Shown here: in pieces, positions 1 through 7,382 of the stretch
Position numbering within the stretch: position 1 is the stretch's first letter
How the letters are laid out: every line of letters begins with the position of its first letter
Position numbers and translations under genes: made by a program
The notes under the pieces: model-generated
What the model saw: only the letters and a program-made list of their open reading frames with translations
Told to the model about the DNA's origin: nothing
Database searches by the model: none
Origin: Candidatus Hydrogenedentota bacterium
GTDB lineage: Bacteria > Hydrogenedentota > Hydrogenedentia > Hydrogenedentales > JAGMZX01
NCBI GenBank assembly: GCA_029556545.1
Contig: JAKQEQ010000122.1
Coordinates: 1-45,696 of the forward strand
Direction: 5' to 3'
DNA: 45,696 bases

Positions 1-59
1 ATCTCGAAGCCGCGTGGGAGGATGGGCCCCCGCGCCACGAGGGATTCCACGTCCGCCAT
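1..59 (-). CDS. Start of an unidentified gene, cut by window edge
   Basis: On the minus strand an ATG overlaps the TAA of the membrane-protein gene just upstream (TAATG), and the frame stays open to the window edge. Only about 19 codons are visible, starting MADVESLVARGPILPRGFE. The overlapping stop/start suggests translational coupling with the preceding gene. No clear ribosome site is seen, and too little is present to assign a family. Confidence 0.35.
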   Translation of the reverse strand, partial: MADVESLVARGPILPRGFE

Positions 60-460
60 TAAGGGGCGGCTTCGACGCCGGGAGCATCCCCAACTGCCGG
101 CGCGGTCGTGCGCTTCAACCAAAGGTAGGTCCCTTCCCCGAAGATCGTAATAAGCGGGAACAGAATCGCGGGGTAGAGATTGACCCCGAAGTAGCCGGCG
201 GACCAATGGTTGAAAAACCAATCCCAGTTCGGACGCCATGCGGCGCTCTGTCCGACAATGACCTGTGTGGCCTCCTGCAGCATGCTCAGGCCGGGAACCC
301 ACCACAGCTTCGGCCAGCACACCACCGCCAGCACCGCGCCTATGGCGAAGCAGCCCAGTCCCGCGCGCGTAGCGCCCGGCGCCGTCGGGGTGGTCCACGC
401 CGCCTCAAGCAATCCGAGGCACACGGCGACAAACACCATCTTCCCAACTTGTTTCAGCAT
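59..460 (-). CDS. Small integral membrane protein, unknown function
   Basis: The 133-residue product has about four hydrophobic stretches: residues 6-20, 31-48, a weaker one near 55-70, and 95-112. Trp-rich loops lie between them, and the C-terminus is basic then acidic. ATG at 460 (MLKQVGK) is preferred over the GTG three codons upstream. I do not recognise a family. It lies 77-86 nt downstream of the CBS-domain gene on the same strand, and a further open frame overlaps its stop codon, so the three may form one transcript. Function cannot be inferred beyond membrane location. Confidence 0.55.
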   Translation of the reverse strand: MLKQVGKMVFVAVCLGLLEAAWTTPTAPGATRAGLGCFAIGAVLAVVCWPKLWWVPGLSMLQEATQVIVGQSAAWRPNWDWFFNHWSAGYFGVNLYPAILFPLITIFGEGTYLWLKRTTAPAVGDAPGVEAAP

Positions 461-546
461 CGAACACACCCCATCGCCGACTTTCGGTCTTCTTCCGCAC
501 GTTGACGCGATCGCGCACCGGGAACGGTCGCTGAAGATCGGGCCCG

Positions 547-939
547 TCAGATACGCACCGCGTACCGTGTGTCGATGACGTGACGGAGAATGTCACGGCG
601 GGTGATCAAGCCGACGATTCGCCCATCCCGCAGAATGGGAACGCGGCGGAAATGGCCCTCGATCATGGCTTCGGCCACGTCCACGAGGTCCGCATCCTCC
701 TCAAACGTGATCAGGTCCGTGCTCATGATATCCATCACCAGGGCGTCGCCCAGATGCGGCTGGTACAACACCTTGAGCAGGTCCTTTTCGGAGATGATGC
801 CGACAAGCTTATGCTCCTCGTCGACCACGGGCAGGCCGGTGATGTCGTTCTCCACGATAAGTCGCATGGCGGTCTGGACCGGCGTGTTCTCCGCCACCGT
901 AATCAGGTTGGTCGCCATGACCTCTTTGGCTGCAAGCAT
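547..939 (-). CDS. Tandem CBS-domain protein
   Basis: The 130 residues are almost entirely two CBS motifs, about 6-58 and 67-126. Both carry the usual pattern, for example DITGLPVVDEEHKLVGIIS in the first and HFRRVPILRDGRIVGLITR in the second. Such pairs form a Bateman module that binds adenosyl ligands (AMP, ATP, SAM) and usually acts as an energy-sensing regulatory unit. With no enzyme domain attached, the partner is unknown. A strong GAGAGGAGG ribosome site lies about 6 nt before the ATG. The family call is firm; the ligand and role are not known. Confidence 0.9.
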   Translation of the reverse strand: MLAAKEVMATNLITVAENTPVQTAMRLIVENDITGLPVVDEEHKLVGIISEKDLLKVLYQPHLGDALVMDIMSTDLITFEEDADLVDVAEAMIEGHFRRVPILRDGRIVGLITRRDILRHVIDTRYAVRI

Positions 940-1120
940 GGTGTGCCTCCTCTCAGGCTGTCGGTTCGGTTGCGCAGTGGAAAAATGGCCCTCAGGGCAC
1001 TACCGCGTCCCTATGGTATCAGACCGACCCGGAAACCGCCTAGTCTTTTCTTTTGCAGCGAATTGCGCAGAATACGTAGTTTTCAATCTTCGCCGCGAAG
1101 GGCAACGCCAACCGCCGCGC

Positions 1121-2632
1121 CTATAGCACCTCGCAAGGCCAGTCGAGCAATAGGGCTACCTTACGAAAGACGCCTGCATTATGGCCGACGGACATCGCGA
1201 AGTGGTGGGTGGGGCCGTGGGAAAACCACGCGTTCATGAATTGCGCGGGCGGCTCCGCAAAGCGCACGGGCGTCATCGTATTCCCGATCTTGAGGGTCGG
1301 GCCGTCGGTTGCTTCACCCTCATGCACGATCATTTTGAGTCGTCCGTCGCGGGTCTGGGTGACGCCCAGATTCGTAACGGGGCCTCGGCGGACCTTGGCT
1401 TCGACGGATACGCCGGTTCCCCATTTGCCGTGGTACAGGCCCATGCCCCGCAGGATCGGTTTCTCCGCGCTGATCCCGACGTGGAACGGGCCGTCGTGGC
1501 CCATGAGCATCGTCTGATCCCGGAAGTCGGCGGCCACAATCTCGCTGTAACTGCCGCCGACGCCCAGGGTATCGCAGATTTTCATCGCAACGCAGGTCTT
1601 CGTATCCCCCTCGCCGGAACAGGGAATGCCTTGGGCCGTGAGCAGGGAATGACCGAGGATGAACGCTTCCTGAAGCCGCTCATACGGATTGCCCGGCGCG
1701 CCGCGGTAGTAGTACGTCAGCGCATCGAGGTCGAACTCGCGCACCAGCTTCTCCTGCGCCACCGCCACGGCGCAAGCGATGTCGAGTTGTTCCGGGCGCG
1801 GTTTGCGCGCGAGCGGGTCGGCGGGGGAGTCTTCGCTGATAACGAACATCTCCTTCACTTGGTCCAGCTTCGCCTGCTTCTCCGCGTCGGTGACCGTTGC
1901 GAGAATGCGGTTCAGGTCGCACATTTCAAGTATCTCGACGTGCAAGCCGGTCTGCGCGGTGATCATCGTGAAATCGCTGTACATATCGAGCATTCCTGGG
2001 TACGTGTGGCCCAGGAATCCGATCCGGCCCGTGGCGAGGGTGCGCTTGACTGTCGCGGCCCGGGCCCATTCCGCGATCTCCCGCCAAGCGGCAACGGCGT
2101 CCGAGTGATTCGCGGTGTCTTCGTCCGCAAGCGAGTCGGGGGGCGTGGCGTCGAGACCAAGCAGGCCGCTGACGACGTGGAACGGGACACCCGCCCGCGT
2201 GAAGGCGTTCGCAATCTCGGGAACGCCACAGGCGCAGCAGTGGGCCAGCCATTCACCGGTCGTAGTCCGATCGTAGTCCATCCGCTCGCAGGGTTGGAGG
2301 TTGAGGACCACGATGGGCCGCTTGCACGTTTGCGCGAGGGCGACGTGGGACGCGCTCATGGCGTACGTGGCGGCGTGGCAGAAGATCAGGTCCACGTTGC
2401 GCGCAAGAAACGCGTCCGCCGCCTCGCGCGCAAGGCCCTCGCGGTCCACCATGCCGAAATAGGTCACATCGCCCCATTCCGACAGGCGGGAAGCGATGAA
2501 TTCGCCGTAGCCGAGGAGCCGGTCGCGTAGCCCCGGGAACTGGCGCCAGTACTGGGCATGGCCGATCGAGTAGAGGCCGAGCCGCGCCCGGCGCGCCGCT
2601 TTGATCGGTGTCGTGGCTGCGGTCGGGTTCAT
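1121..2632 (-). CDS. L-fucose isomerase-family sugar isomerase
   Basis: The 503-residue protein resembles the L-fucose/L-arabinose isomerase superfamily, which interconverts aldoses and ketoses using a Mn2+ site. The N-terminal half is Rossmann-like with a conserved-looking PIVVLNLQP segment. The C-terminal half has GEGDTKTCVAMKI and GHDGPFHV, positions where the family places metal-binding acidic and His residues. The chosen ATG at 2632 overlaps the TGA of the upstream mutarotase gene (ATGA); a longer frame exists upstream but would run through the mutarotase gene. Coupling to a rhamnose mutarotase points to 6-deoxyhexose use (rhamnose or fucose). The exact substrate cannot be read from sequence. 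Confidence 0.8.
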   Translation of the reverse strand: MNPTAATTPIKAARRARLGLYSIGHAQYWRQFPGLRDRLLGYGEFIASRLSEWGDVTYFGMVDREGLAREAADAFLARNVDLIFCHAATYAMSASHVALAQTCKRPIVVLNLQPCERMDYDRTTTGEWLAHCCACGVPEIANAFTRAGVPFHVVSGLLGLDATPPDSLADEDTANHSDAVAAWREIAEWARAATVKRTLATGRIGFLGHTYPGMLDMYSDFTMITAQTGLHVEILEMCDLNRILATVTDAEKQAKLDQVKEMFVISEDSPADPLARKPRPEQLDIACAVAVAQEKLVREFDLDALTYYYRGAPGNPYERLQEAFILGHSLLTAQGIPCSGEGDTKTCVAMKICDTLGVGGSYSEIVAADFRDQTMLMGHDGPFHVGISAEKPILRGMGLYHGKWGTGVSVEAKVRRGPVTNLGVTQTRDGRLKMIVHEGEATDGPTLKIGNTMTPVRFAEPPAQFMNAWFSHGPTHHFAMSVGHNAGVFRKVALLLDWPCEVL

Positions 2633-2973
2633 TCGGCCGTTGGTCCCTGGTCGGGCCCGAACTCCAGGTGGAACACTTCTTCGAGCGGCTTGCAGAGCGG
2701 CGAATTGTCCACGTTGGTATCGATCAATTCCGCCATGTGTGCCCACCAGCGCCGCGTGACCTCGTGCCCCGGCAGTTCATGCACCGTGTTCTTGTCCGCC
2801 AGTCGCTGCACCGCGAAAAGGGTCCCCGTTAGTTCATCGAGGTAGACCGCGTACTCGATCAGGCCCGCGTCGCGCAACAGCGCCTGGAGTTCCGGCCAGA
2901 TTTCCTGGTGCCGCTTCTTATATTCCACGGCGCACCCCGGCTGCAGTTTCATCGTGAAGACATTGCGCTGCAT
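2629..2973 (-). CDS. rhaM: L-rhamnose mutarotase
   Basis: The 114-residue protein matches the RhaM/YiiL family throughout (dimeric alpha-beta barrel). Visible features are the N-terminal FTMKLQPGCAVEYKKRH strand-helix with its active-site His, EYAVYLDELTGTLFAV in the middle, and a WWAHMAELIDTN segment near the C-terminus. RhaM interconverts alpha and beta anomers of L-rhamnose to feed an isomerase. A GGAGG ribosome site lies about 10 nt before the ATG. It is translationally coupled to the isomerase through an ATGA overlap. No rhamnulokinase or aldolase is present in the window. Confidence 0.88.
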   Translation of the reverse strand: MQRNVFTMKLQPGCAVEYKKRHQEIWPELQALLRDAGLIEYAVYLDELTGTLFAVQRLADKNTVHELPGHEVTRRWWAHMAELIDTNVDNSPLCKPLEEVFHLEFGPDQGPTAE

Positions 2974-3148
2974 TGGCTTATACCTCCACTACGGCAACGC
3001 CGCGTGAACGATTGTGGCGAAATCGCGCCCGATAAGCAAGGGCCGCCGGGGCGGGCGGCCGGCGGACGGGCCGCCGGTCACTTCCGTATGGCCTCTCTTG
3101 GAGTGGGCTGTGATATAACGTTTGTGCATTGGAAATGGGAATAACAGG

Positions 3149-3385
3149 ATGTCGGAACTGCTCGAAAGAATCGCCGTAAACCCCAACATCTGTCACGGCC
3201 AACCTTGCATAAAGGGCACGCGTATTATGGTCTGGCTCATCCTGCAATACCTTTCCAACGGCGACAGTGCCGACGACATACTTGCCGCCTACCCGAGTCT
3301 GACCATGGAAGACATCCAGGCGTGTCTGGCCTATGCCGCCGAGTCCGCGCGCGAGCGAATACTCCCCATCGAAGTACAAGCCTGA
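3149..3385 (+). CDS. DUF433 protein, putative antitoxin
   Basis: The 78-residue product has the DUF433 signature: an N-terminal RIAVNPNICHGQPCIKGTRI segment followed by a winged-helix-like region (LILQYLSNGDSADDILAAYP and a helix with DIQACLAYA). DUF433 proteins are the DNA-binding antitoxin partners of PIN-like toxins (VapB45-type). The ATG at 3149 is preferred over one nine codons upstream because AACAGG precedes it and homologues start at this point. Its TGA shares one base with the ATG of the toxin gene, the usual antitoxin-first order. Confidence 0.85.
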   Translation: MSELLERIAVNPNICHGQPCIKGTRIMVWLILQYLSNGDSADDILAAYPSLTMEDIQACLAYAAESARERILPIEVQA

Positions 3386-3753
3386 TGTTGCGCTTCAAGC
3401 CTGACGAGAACGCCGATCAACGATGGCGTATTCCGTTGAAGGAGGCCGGAAACGAGGTTTCGACCGTCGCGGAGGAACAGTTGCAGGGCACGGACGACCA
3501 AACGCTGGCTGCCGTGTGCCGCGATCAGGGCCTTTCGATCGTTACGGCTGATATAGACTTTGCACAGACCATCAAGTACCCCCCTCAGAACTATCGCGGA
3601 CTCATCATCTTGCATCATCCCAAGCCCACCCTCGCGGGAATGCTTGGACTCATCCGCCAGATCGCGGTGGCGATAAAACACGAATCGCCTGTCGGCAGGT
3701 TGTGGATTGTCGAACCGGGACGCATCCGCGTCCACGGAAGCCCTGAAAGGTAG
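3385..3753 (+). CDS. DUF5615 PIN-like toxin
   Basis: The 122-residue protein shows the DUF5615/Mut7-C PIN-like pattern: N-terminal FKPDENAD with the first catalytic acid, GTDDQTLAAVCRDQGLSIVT in the middle, and DIDFA with the later acidic pair. The family is predicted to be a metal-dependent RNase like VapC. The start overlaps the antitoxin stop by one base, fixing the frame and implying coupling. All expected acidic positions are present, so I see no sign of inactivation. The toxin role follows from family and gene order and is not demonstrated here. Confidence 0.82.
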   Translation: MLRFKPDENADQRWRIPLKEAGNEVSTVAEEQLQGTDDQTLAAVCRDQGLSIVTADIDFAQTIKYPPQNYRGLIILHHPKPTLAGMLGLIRQIAVAIKHESPVGRLWIVEPGRIRVHGSPER

Positions 3754-3836
3754 ACCAGAGACGGAGCAAGAACCGCCGCGACGGACCATGGCGGCGGGAA
3801 GCCGCGCCACGGCCGCCGATATCGCTCATGGCACGC

Positions 3837-3965
3837 TCAAACGTTGAAGAGCGCCTGGAGAAAGTTGAGCGGCAAGAGAATCGTGCTCGCGATCGTGGAA
3901 ATCACCTGCCGAAACCAGAGTTCAATCACATTCAGACCATCGCTCAAGCCTTTTTCATCGTACAT
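3837..3965 (-). CDS. Putative 42-residue small protein
   Basis: A minus-strand ATG preceded by AAGGAGG at 9 nt opens a 42-codon frame ending in TGA. The product begins MYDEKGLSDGLN (acidic, hydrophilic) and continues as a hydrophobic or amphipathic helix including VISTIASTILLPLNFLQALF, which could lie in or on a membrane. An exact TTGACA sits upstream at 4105-4110 on the same strand. I recognise no family. The strong ribosome site is the main support; the short length keeps confidence moderate. Confidence 0.45.
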   Translation of the reverse strand: MYDEKGLSDGLNVIELWFRQVISTIASTILLPLNFLQALFNV

Positions 3966-4080
3966 GGTTTCCAACCTCCTTCGTCTTGCACCGTTTGCCC
4001 ATAAGCAGAGGAAGCGCGCGTCCCGTTACGCCAGACGCACTACCCCGCAACCGGATTCCGCCGTATCGAACACACGCAGG

Positions 4081-4110
4081 ATGTAAACACAGACAGCCAA
4101 TTTATGTCAA
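4081..4110 (-). promoter_or_regulatory. Possible sigma-70 promoter for the 42-residue ORF
   Basis: Reading the minus strand there is a perfect TTGACA (4110 to 4105), then 17-18 nt, then TTTACAT as a weak -10. Transcription would start near 4075, about 110 nt before the small ORF. The -10 match is poor, so this is tentative. Confidence 0.35.
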
Positions 4111-4146
4111 GCACATCGCTCATCGGGGTGATGCCCCGCCGCCCCC

Positions 4147-4175
4147 TTGACGGTCCGGCGGAATGTCCTTATACT
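4147..4175 (+). promoter_or_regulatory. Sigma-70-type promoter
   Basis: TTGACG (4147-4152) and TATACT (4170-4175) are separated by exactly 17 nt, each one base off consensus. Predicted transcription start is about 4182, giving a 25-nt leader before the GTG at 4207. The same two hexamers with the same spacing recur before infC. Confidence 0.7.
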
Positions 4176-4206
4176 CAGCGAGCAACGGATACGGGGAGAC
4201 GCGATC

Positions 4207-4434
4207 GTGACAGATGAAATTCGCCCGGGCTACTATCAGGACGCGGAAGGCAACTGGCACAGCGACCGCCGCAGCGGCAAGGACCGCCGCGGCGTCCGCG
4301 GTGACTGGAGTCAGGACGAGCGACGCGGGCTGTTCCGGCGTCAAGCCGACCGCGAGTTCTACGACCGCGAGCACAAGAAAGCGATCGAGGAGGCCCTCAA
4401 AGACTTCGCGGAGGAACACGGCGGTCGTCTCTGA
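4207..4434 (+). CDS. Small charged protein of unknown function
   Basis: The 75-residue protein starts at a GTG preceded by GGGGAGA. An upstream in-frame ATG at 4147 lies inside the -35 element and cannot be the start. The product has repeated DRR/RR motifs (DRRSGKDRRG, DERRGLFRRQADREF) and an acidic-basic C-terminal helix (KKAIEEALKDFAEEHG). It has no signal peptide or membrane segment and I do not recognise a family. The near-consensus promoter suggests steady expression. Such spaced Arg pairs could bind RNA or a cyclic nucleotide, but that is speculation. Confidence 0.6.
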   Translation: MTDEIRPGYYQDAEGNWHSDRRSGKDRRGVRGDWSQDERRGLFRRQADREFYDREHKKAIEEALKDFAEEHGGRL

Positions 4435-4524
4435 GGGCCAACAGCTTGTGGCCGGGCGTCCCGCCCGCGCTCTTGTATGGGCGGCCTGCTCGCGCGGCGC
4501 TCGTTTACAGCGCCGCCGGACACA

Positions 4525-5508
4525 TCATTTTTCCGCGAGCCAGAGCCGCGAAGCATACCCGAGATCGACGAAGCGCCCCGGTCTGAACCCCGCCGCGTCG
4601 GTCCAGTCCGCCACATCCTCGCACGTGTACGTATCGCCCTTGCCAGTGTGGACGAGCATGTGCAGCGCGAAGATAAGGCTGAACGGGGGGCCGGTCCGGC
4701 CGCTGTCGACCAGGAAATCCTTTACGATGAGGAGGCCGCCGGGCCGCAGGCAGGCGTGGCATTTCTTGACAATCGCTTGGTTGGTTTTGGGGCCGAACGA
4801 GTGGATGATGTTGGACAGGAGGACGACGTCGTAGTCGTTGCCGAACTCGTCGCGTGTGAGATCGCCCGAGACGAACGCAACGCGGTCGATCAGCCCCGCG
4901 GCCGCGACCTGTTCGCGGGCGATCTCGATGACCTGTGGGAAATCGAAGAGCGTGGCGCGGAGTCCAGGGTGTGCCCGCAGGAAGGCGATGCTGTACGCGC
5001 CCGGCCCGGTGCCGAGGTCCAGGAGATGCCGGCGGTCCGAAAGATCCACCGCATCGAGCACCGCGGGGGCCGCATGGCGGGTGAGGTCGGCCATCCCCAG
5101 AATGAAGGCGCGTAGTTCCTCGGGGGGTCGGTCCGGCCGCTCGCGCGAGACGGCCTCGCCGGTGCGGACGGCGTCGAGAAAACGTCCCCAAGTCTCGTAG
5201 GCGTGCGCCGCGTGTTCCAGGATATGCGTCTGGTCCGCCGGCGCGCCGGGCACGAGGCATTGCGACGCAATGGGCGCGTTCCGGTAGCGGCCTTGCTCCG
5301 AGACCGCCAGTTCCAGCGCCACAAGGCCGTCCAGGAGCATGCGCGCGCCCCGGGCGTCCCAGCCGACGGCCGCGGCGATTTCGGCGGCGGTATGCGGCGT
5401 TTCGAGATGGCGAAACACGCCGCCGCGCAGGGCCGTGAAGAGAATCTGGGACTGCTGATAGCCTCGACTCAACATGTTCAGACGGTTCACGAAATCGCGT
5501 GGGTTCAT
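4525..5508 (-). CDS. SAM-dependent O-methyltransferase (acetylserotonin/CrtF-like)
   Basis: The 327-residue protein has the two-domain layout of homodimeric small-molecule O-methyltransferases. Residues 1-95 form a winged-helix dimerisation domain (TAAEIAAAVGWDARGARMLLDGL), followed by a Rossmann-like SAM domain. The SAM-binding glycine motif DLGTGPG is at 164-170, with an acidic strand end further on (TLFDFPQVIE). LSNIIHSFG and CLRPGGLLIVKDF match later motifs. ATG at 5508 is chosen over one 19 codons upstream because AGAGGA precedes it at suitable distance. The methyl acceptor is unknown, as no biosynthetic neighbours are present. It is divergent from engB. Confidence 0.85.
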   Translation of the reverse strand: MNPRDFVNRLNMLSRGYQQSQILFTALRGGVFRHLETPHTAAEIAAAVGWDARGARMLLDGLVALELAVSEQGRYRNAPIASQCLVPGAPADQTHILEHAAHAYETWGRFLDAVRTGEAVSRERPDRPPEELRAFILGMADLTRHAAPAVLDAVDLSDRRHLLDLGTGPGAYSIAFLRAHPGLRATLFDFPQVIEIAREQVAAAGLIDRVAFVSGDLTRDEFGNDYDVVLLSNIIHSFGPKTNQAIVKKCHACLRPGGLLIVKDFLVDSGRTGPPFSLIFALHMLVHTGKGDTYTCEDVADWTDAAGFRPGRFVDLGYASRLWLAEK

Positions 5509-5550
5509 CGGGCGATATCCTCTTGTGCTTCCATTCGCGGCGAATACGGG

Positions 5551-5556
5551 TATAAT
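5551..5556 (+). promoter_or_regulatory. Possible -10 element upstream of engB
   Basis: A perfect TATAAT lies in the 108-nt divergent gap before engB. No good -35 hexamer is seen at 16-18 nt; TTGTGC is 22 nt away. It would give a leader starting near 5563. Confidence 0.4.
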
Positions 5557-5616
5557 CCTTGGCATGCAGAGGTTAAGTCAATGGTGCCGGAGCGAGGCGC
5601 CGCGGACCGAGTCGGT

Positions 5617-6207
5617 ATGAAAATCGAGACGGTCAAGTTTGTGAGGAGCGTCTGGCGCGCGGAGGACCATCCGCGCGACGGTCGCCCCGAGATCGCGTTC
5701 GTGGGCCGGTCCAACGTGGGCAAGTCGACGCTGTTAAACGCGCTGTTGAACCGCAAGGCGCTCGCGAAGACGAGCACCACACCCGGCAAGACGCAGGCCA
5801 TCAACTATTTCAACGTCAACGATAAGTTCTACTTCGTGGACCTGCCGGGGTACGGGTTCGCGAAGGTTCCGAAACAGCTCAAGGAGCAGTGGCTGCGTGT
5901 CATGACGCAATACCTCCTCGAACGCGCCGCGCTGCGGCTCGTCGTAGCGCTGGTGGATGCCCGGCACGAAGTCTCGCCGAAGGACGTTGACGTGCTGCAC
6001 CTGCTCGAGGACGCCGAGCGGCCCACGCTTATTGTCGCCACCAAGATCGACAAACTGAGCCGCGGCCGGCGCAAGCAGCACCTGGACCGCATCCGGTCCG
6101 GTCTCGGCCTGGACGACGATGCGCTGATCGTGCCGTTTTCCGGCCTGACGCGCGAGGGCGCTCGGGAAGTCTGGCGTGTGATAAACACGCTGCTCTTCGG
6201 CGCGTAG
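5617..6207 (+). CDS. engB: Ribosome biogenesis GTPase EngB/YsxC
   Basis: The 196-residue protein carries all G motifs of the YihA/EngB family: GRSNVGKST (P-loop, near 28-36), the TTPGKTQAINYF switch-I region, DLPGYGFAKV (G3) and ATKIDKL (G4). EngB is an essential GTPase acting late in large-subunit assembly. The ATG at 5617 gives the length and N-terminus typical of the family. An ATG at 5581, in frame and preceded by AGAGG, would add 12 residues and cannot be excluded. The family assignment is secure. Confidence 0.93.
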   Translation: MKIETVKFVRSVWRAEDHPRDGRPEIAFVGRSNVGKSTLLNALLNRKALAKTSTTPGKTQAINYFNVNDKFYFVDLPGYGFAKVPKQLKEQWLRVMTQYLLERAALRLVVALVDARHEVSPKDVDVLHLLEDAERPTLIVATKIDKLSRGRRKQHLDRIRSGLGLDDDALIVPFSGLTREGAREVWRVINTLLFGA

Positions 6208-6216
6208 CGCGGCAGG

Positions 6217-6245
6217 TTTACTTTTGTCCGGGATTGCGCTATCTT
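6217..6245 (+). promoter_or_regulatory. Possible promoter for the LRAT/TerB pair
   Basis: TTTACT (6217-6222) and TATCTT (6240-6245) are spaced by 17 nt in the gap after engB, placing a start near 6252 and a 35-nt leader before the GTG at 6287. Each hexamer matches four of six consensus bases. Confidence 0.45.
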
Positions 6246-6286
6246 GAGGACTCCGGTTGGTAACGAATGAGCGGGAGGATTGCGAG

Positions 6287-6733
6287 GTGGCGCGAGGCGA
6301 TCATCTGCGCGTGAAGCGCATGGGCGGGCTGTATACGCACCACGGCATCGACATGGGCGACGGCACCGTGGTGCATTTGTCCGGCGAGCCGCTCCGGCGG
6401 CGCGACGCCCGCGTGTGCCGGTCGCCGATGGAGGAGTTTCTGAAAGAGGGCGAGGCGGAAGTGGTCTCGCACGGGCCGCGACGGAGATTGCCGGACAAGG
6501 TGGTCGCGACGGCGCTCGCGCATCTGGACGAGACCGGCTATGACGTGTGGCGGAATAACTGCGAGCATTTCGCCACGTATTGCGCGACCGGGCGGCGATG
6601 GAGCCGGCAGGTGGTGCTCGCGAAACGCGCGCTACAGGTGGCGGCGGGCGTGGCGGCGGGGGCGGTTATTGTAACGGGAAGTATCATGATGGCGACGCGC
6701 CGTTACCGAGGTCGGGACACAAACGCGGGCTGA
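6287..6733 (+). CDS. LRAT-domain (NlpC/P60-superfamily) protein with C-terminal membrane segment
   Basis: The 148-residue product matches the LRAT/H-rev107 family of circularly permuted papain-like enzymes. It has the His motif YTHHGIDMG (His 18/19), a following VVHLSGE strand, and the catalytic Cys in NNCEHFATYC (Cys 92). Residues about 115-136 form one hydrophobic helix, so the protein is probably membrane-tethered. The family transfers acyl groups from or to phospholipids. Start choice: GGGAGGA sits 7 nt before GTG 6287; a TTG ten codons upstream lacks such a site. A TerB-like gene follows 20 nt downstream. Substrate unknown. Confidence 0.82.
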   Translation: MARGDHLRVKRMGGLYTHHGIDMGDGTVVHLSGEPLRRRDARVCRSPMEEFLKEGEAEVVSHGPRRRLPDKVVATALAHLDETGYDVWRNNCEHFATYCATGRRWSRQVVLAKRALQVAAGVAAGAVIVTGSIMMATRRYRGRDTNAG

Positions 6734-6753
6734 ACGCACTGGAAAGGGACACC

Positions 6754-7167
6754 ATGCTTGCCAAGTTGACGCGAGAACAGCGCAAGTCGTTAATGGAATT
6801 GTTGATTCATCTGGCCAAGTCCGACGGACGGGTGGACGACGTCGAGAAGGACCTGCTCTATCAATACGCGCACCTGAACGGGGTCGAGTCCTGCGCCCTT
6901 CACAACGACCGCACCCTGAAAGACCTGGTGGCCCCGTTCGAGTCGCCCGCAAGCCGCGTCGTCGTCATGGCGGAGTTGCTGCGGCTCAGGCATGCCCACG
7001 GGTTCTTCGCCGACGCCGAGACTTCGGCGATTGTGGACGTGGCCGCGCTGCTCGGCGTTCCGATGGACCTGCTGGCGCGCATCGACGAATGGGTCGTGGA
7101 CGACCTCGAACTCGAGGACCGCGCCGACGAATTGGTCGCCGAAGCCGAGGCCGTGGTGCGCGTCTGA
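6754..7167 (+). CDS. TerB-like protein
   Basis: The 137-residue all-helical protein resembles the TerB/tellurite-resistance-B fold: LLIHLAKSDGRVDDVEKDLL (acidic metal-site-like turn) and a second similar helical unit (HGFFADAETSAIVDVAALLGV). TerB-like domains often occur in membrane-linked stress and metal-sensing systems. GGAAAGGGA precedes the ATG. It lies 20 nt after the LRAT-like gene and is probably cotranscribed, suggesting a joint membrane-associated role. No other ter genes are nearby, so tellurite resistance should not be assumed. Confidence 0.7.
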   Translation: MLAKLTREQRKSLMELLIHLAKSDGRVDDVEKDLLYQYAHLNGVESCALHNDRTLKDLVAPFESPASRVVVMAELLRLRHAHGFFADAETSAIVDVAALLGVPMDLLARIDEWVVDDLELEDRADELVAEAEAVVRV

Positions 7168-7382
7168 GGCGCGGGGACTGGCGAAAAGAAGCGACGAAAG
7201 GGTTTTCAGCGACGAAAAGGACCTACGGCGACAGCCAAGGGTGGAAAGGCCGCTGGGGCCAGAGATTGGGACGCGCCAATCTGCCGGAACCGAGGCGGTG
7301 TGCCGCGGTTTGCATTCACGTCCTTTAAGTCCTCTTGGCTCTTTACTTCCTTTGAACCGCTTCCCCGTGCGCGGGCGTCCCG

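Noticed and set aside
3844-4086. Plus-strand 80-residue frame over the small-protein locus
   Set aside because: No ribosome site and no sensible composition; the minus-strand 42-codon frame has an AAGGAGG site.
4147-4206. ATG at 4147 as the start of the 75-residue protein
   Set aside because: The ATG lies within the -35 hexamer of a near-consensus promoter; GTG 4207 has a ribosome site.
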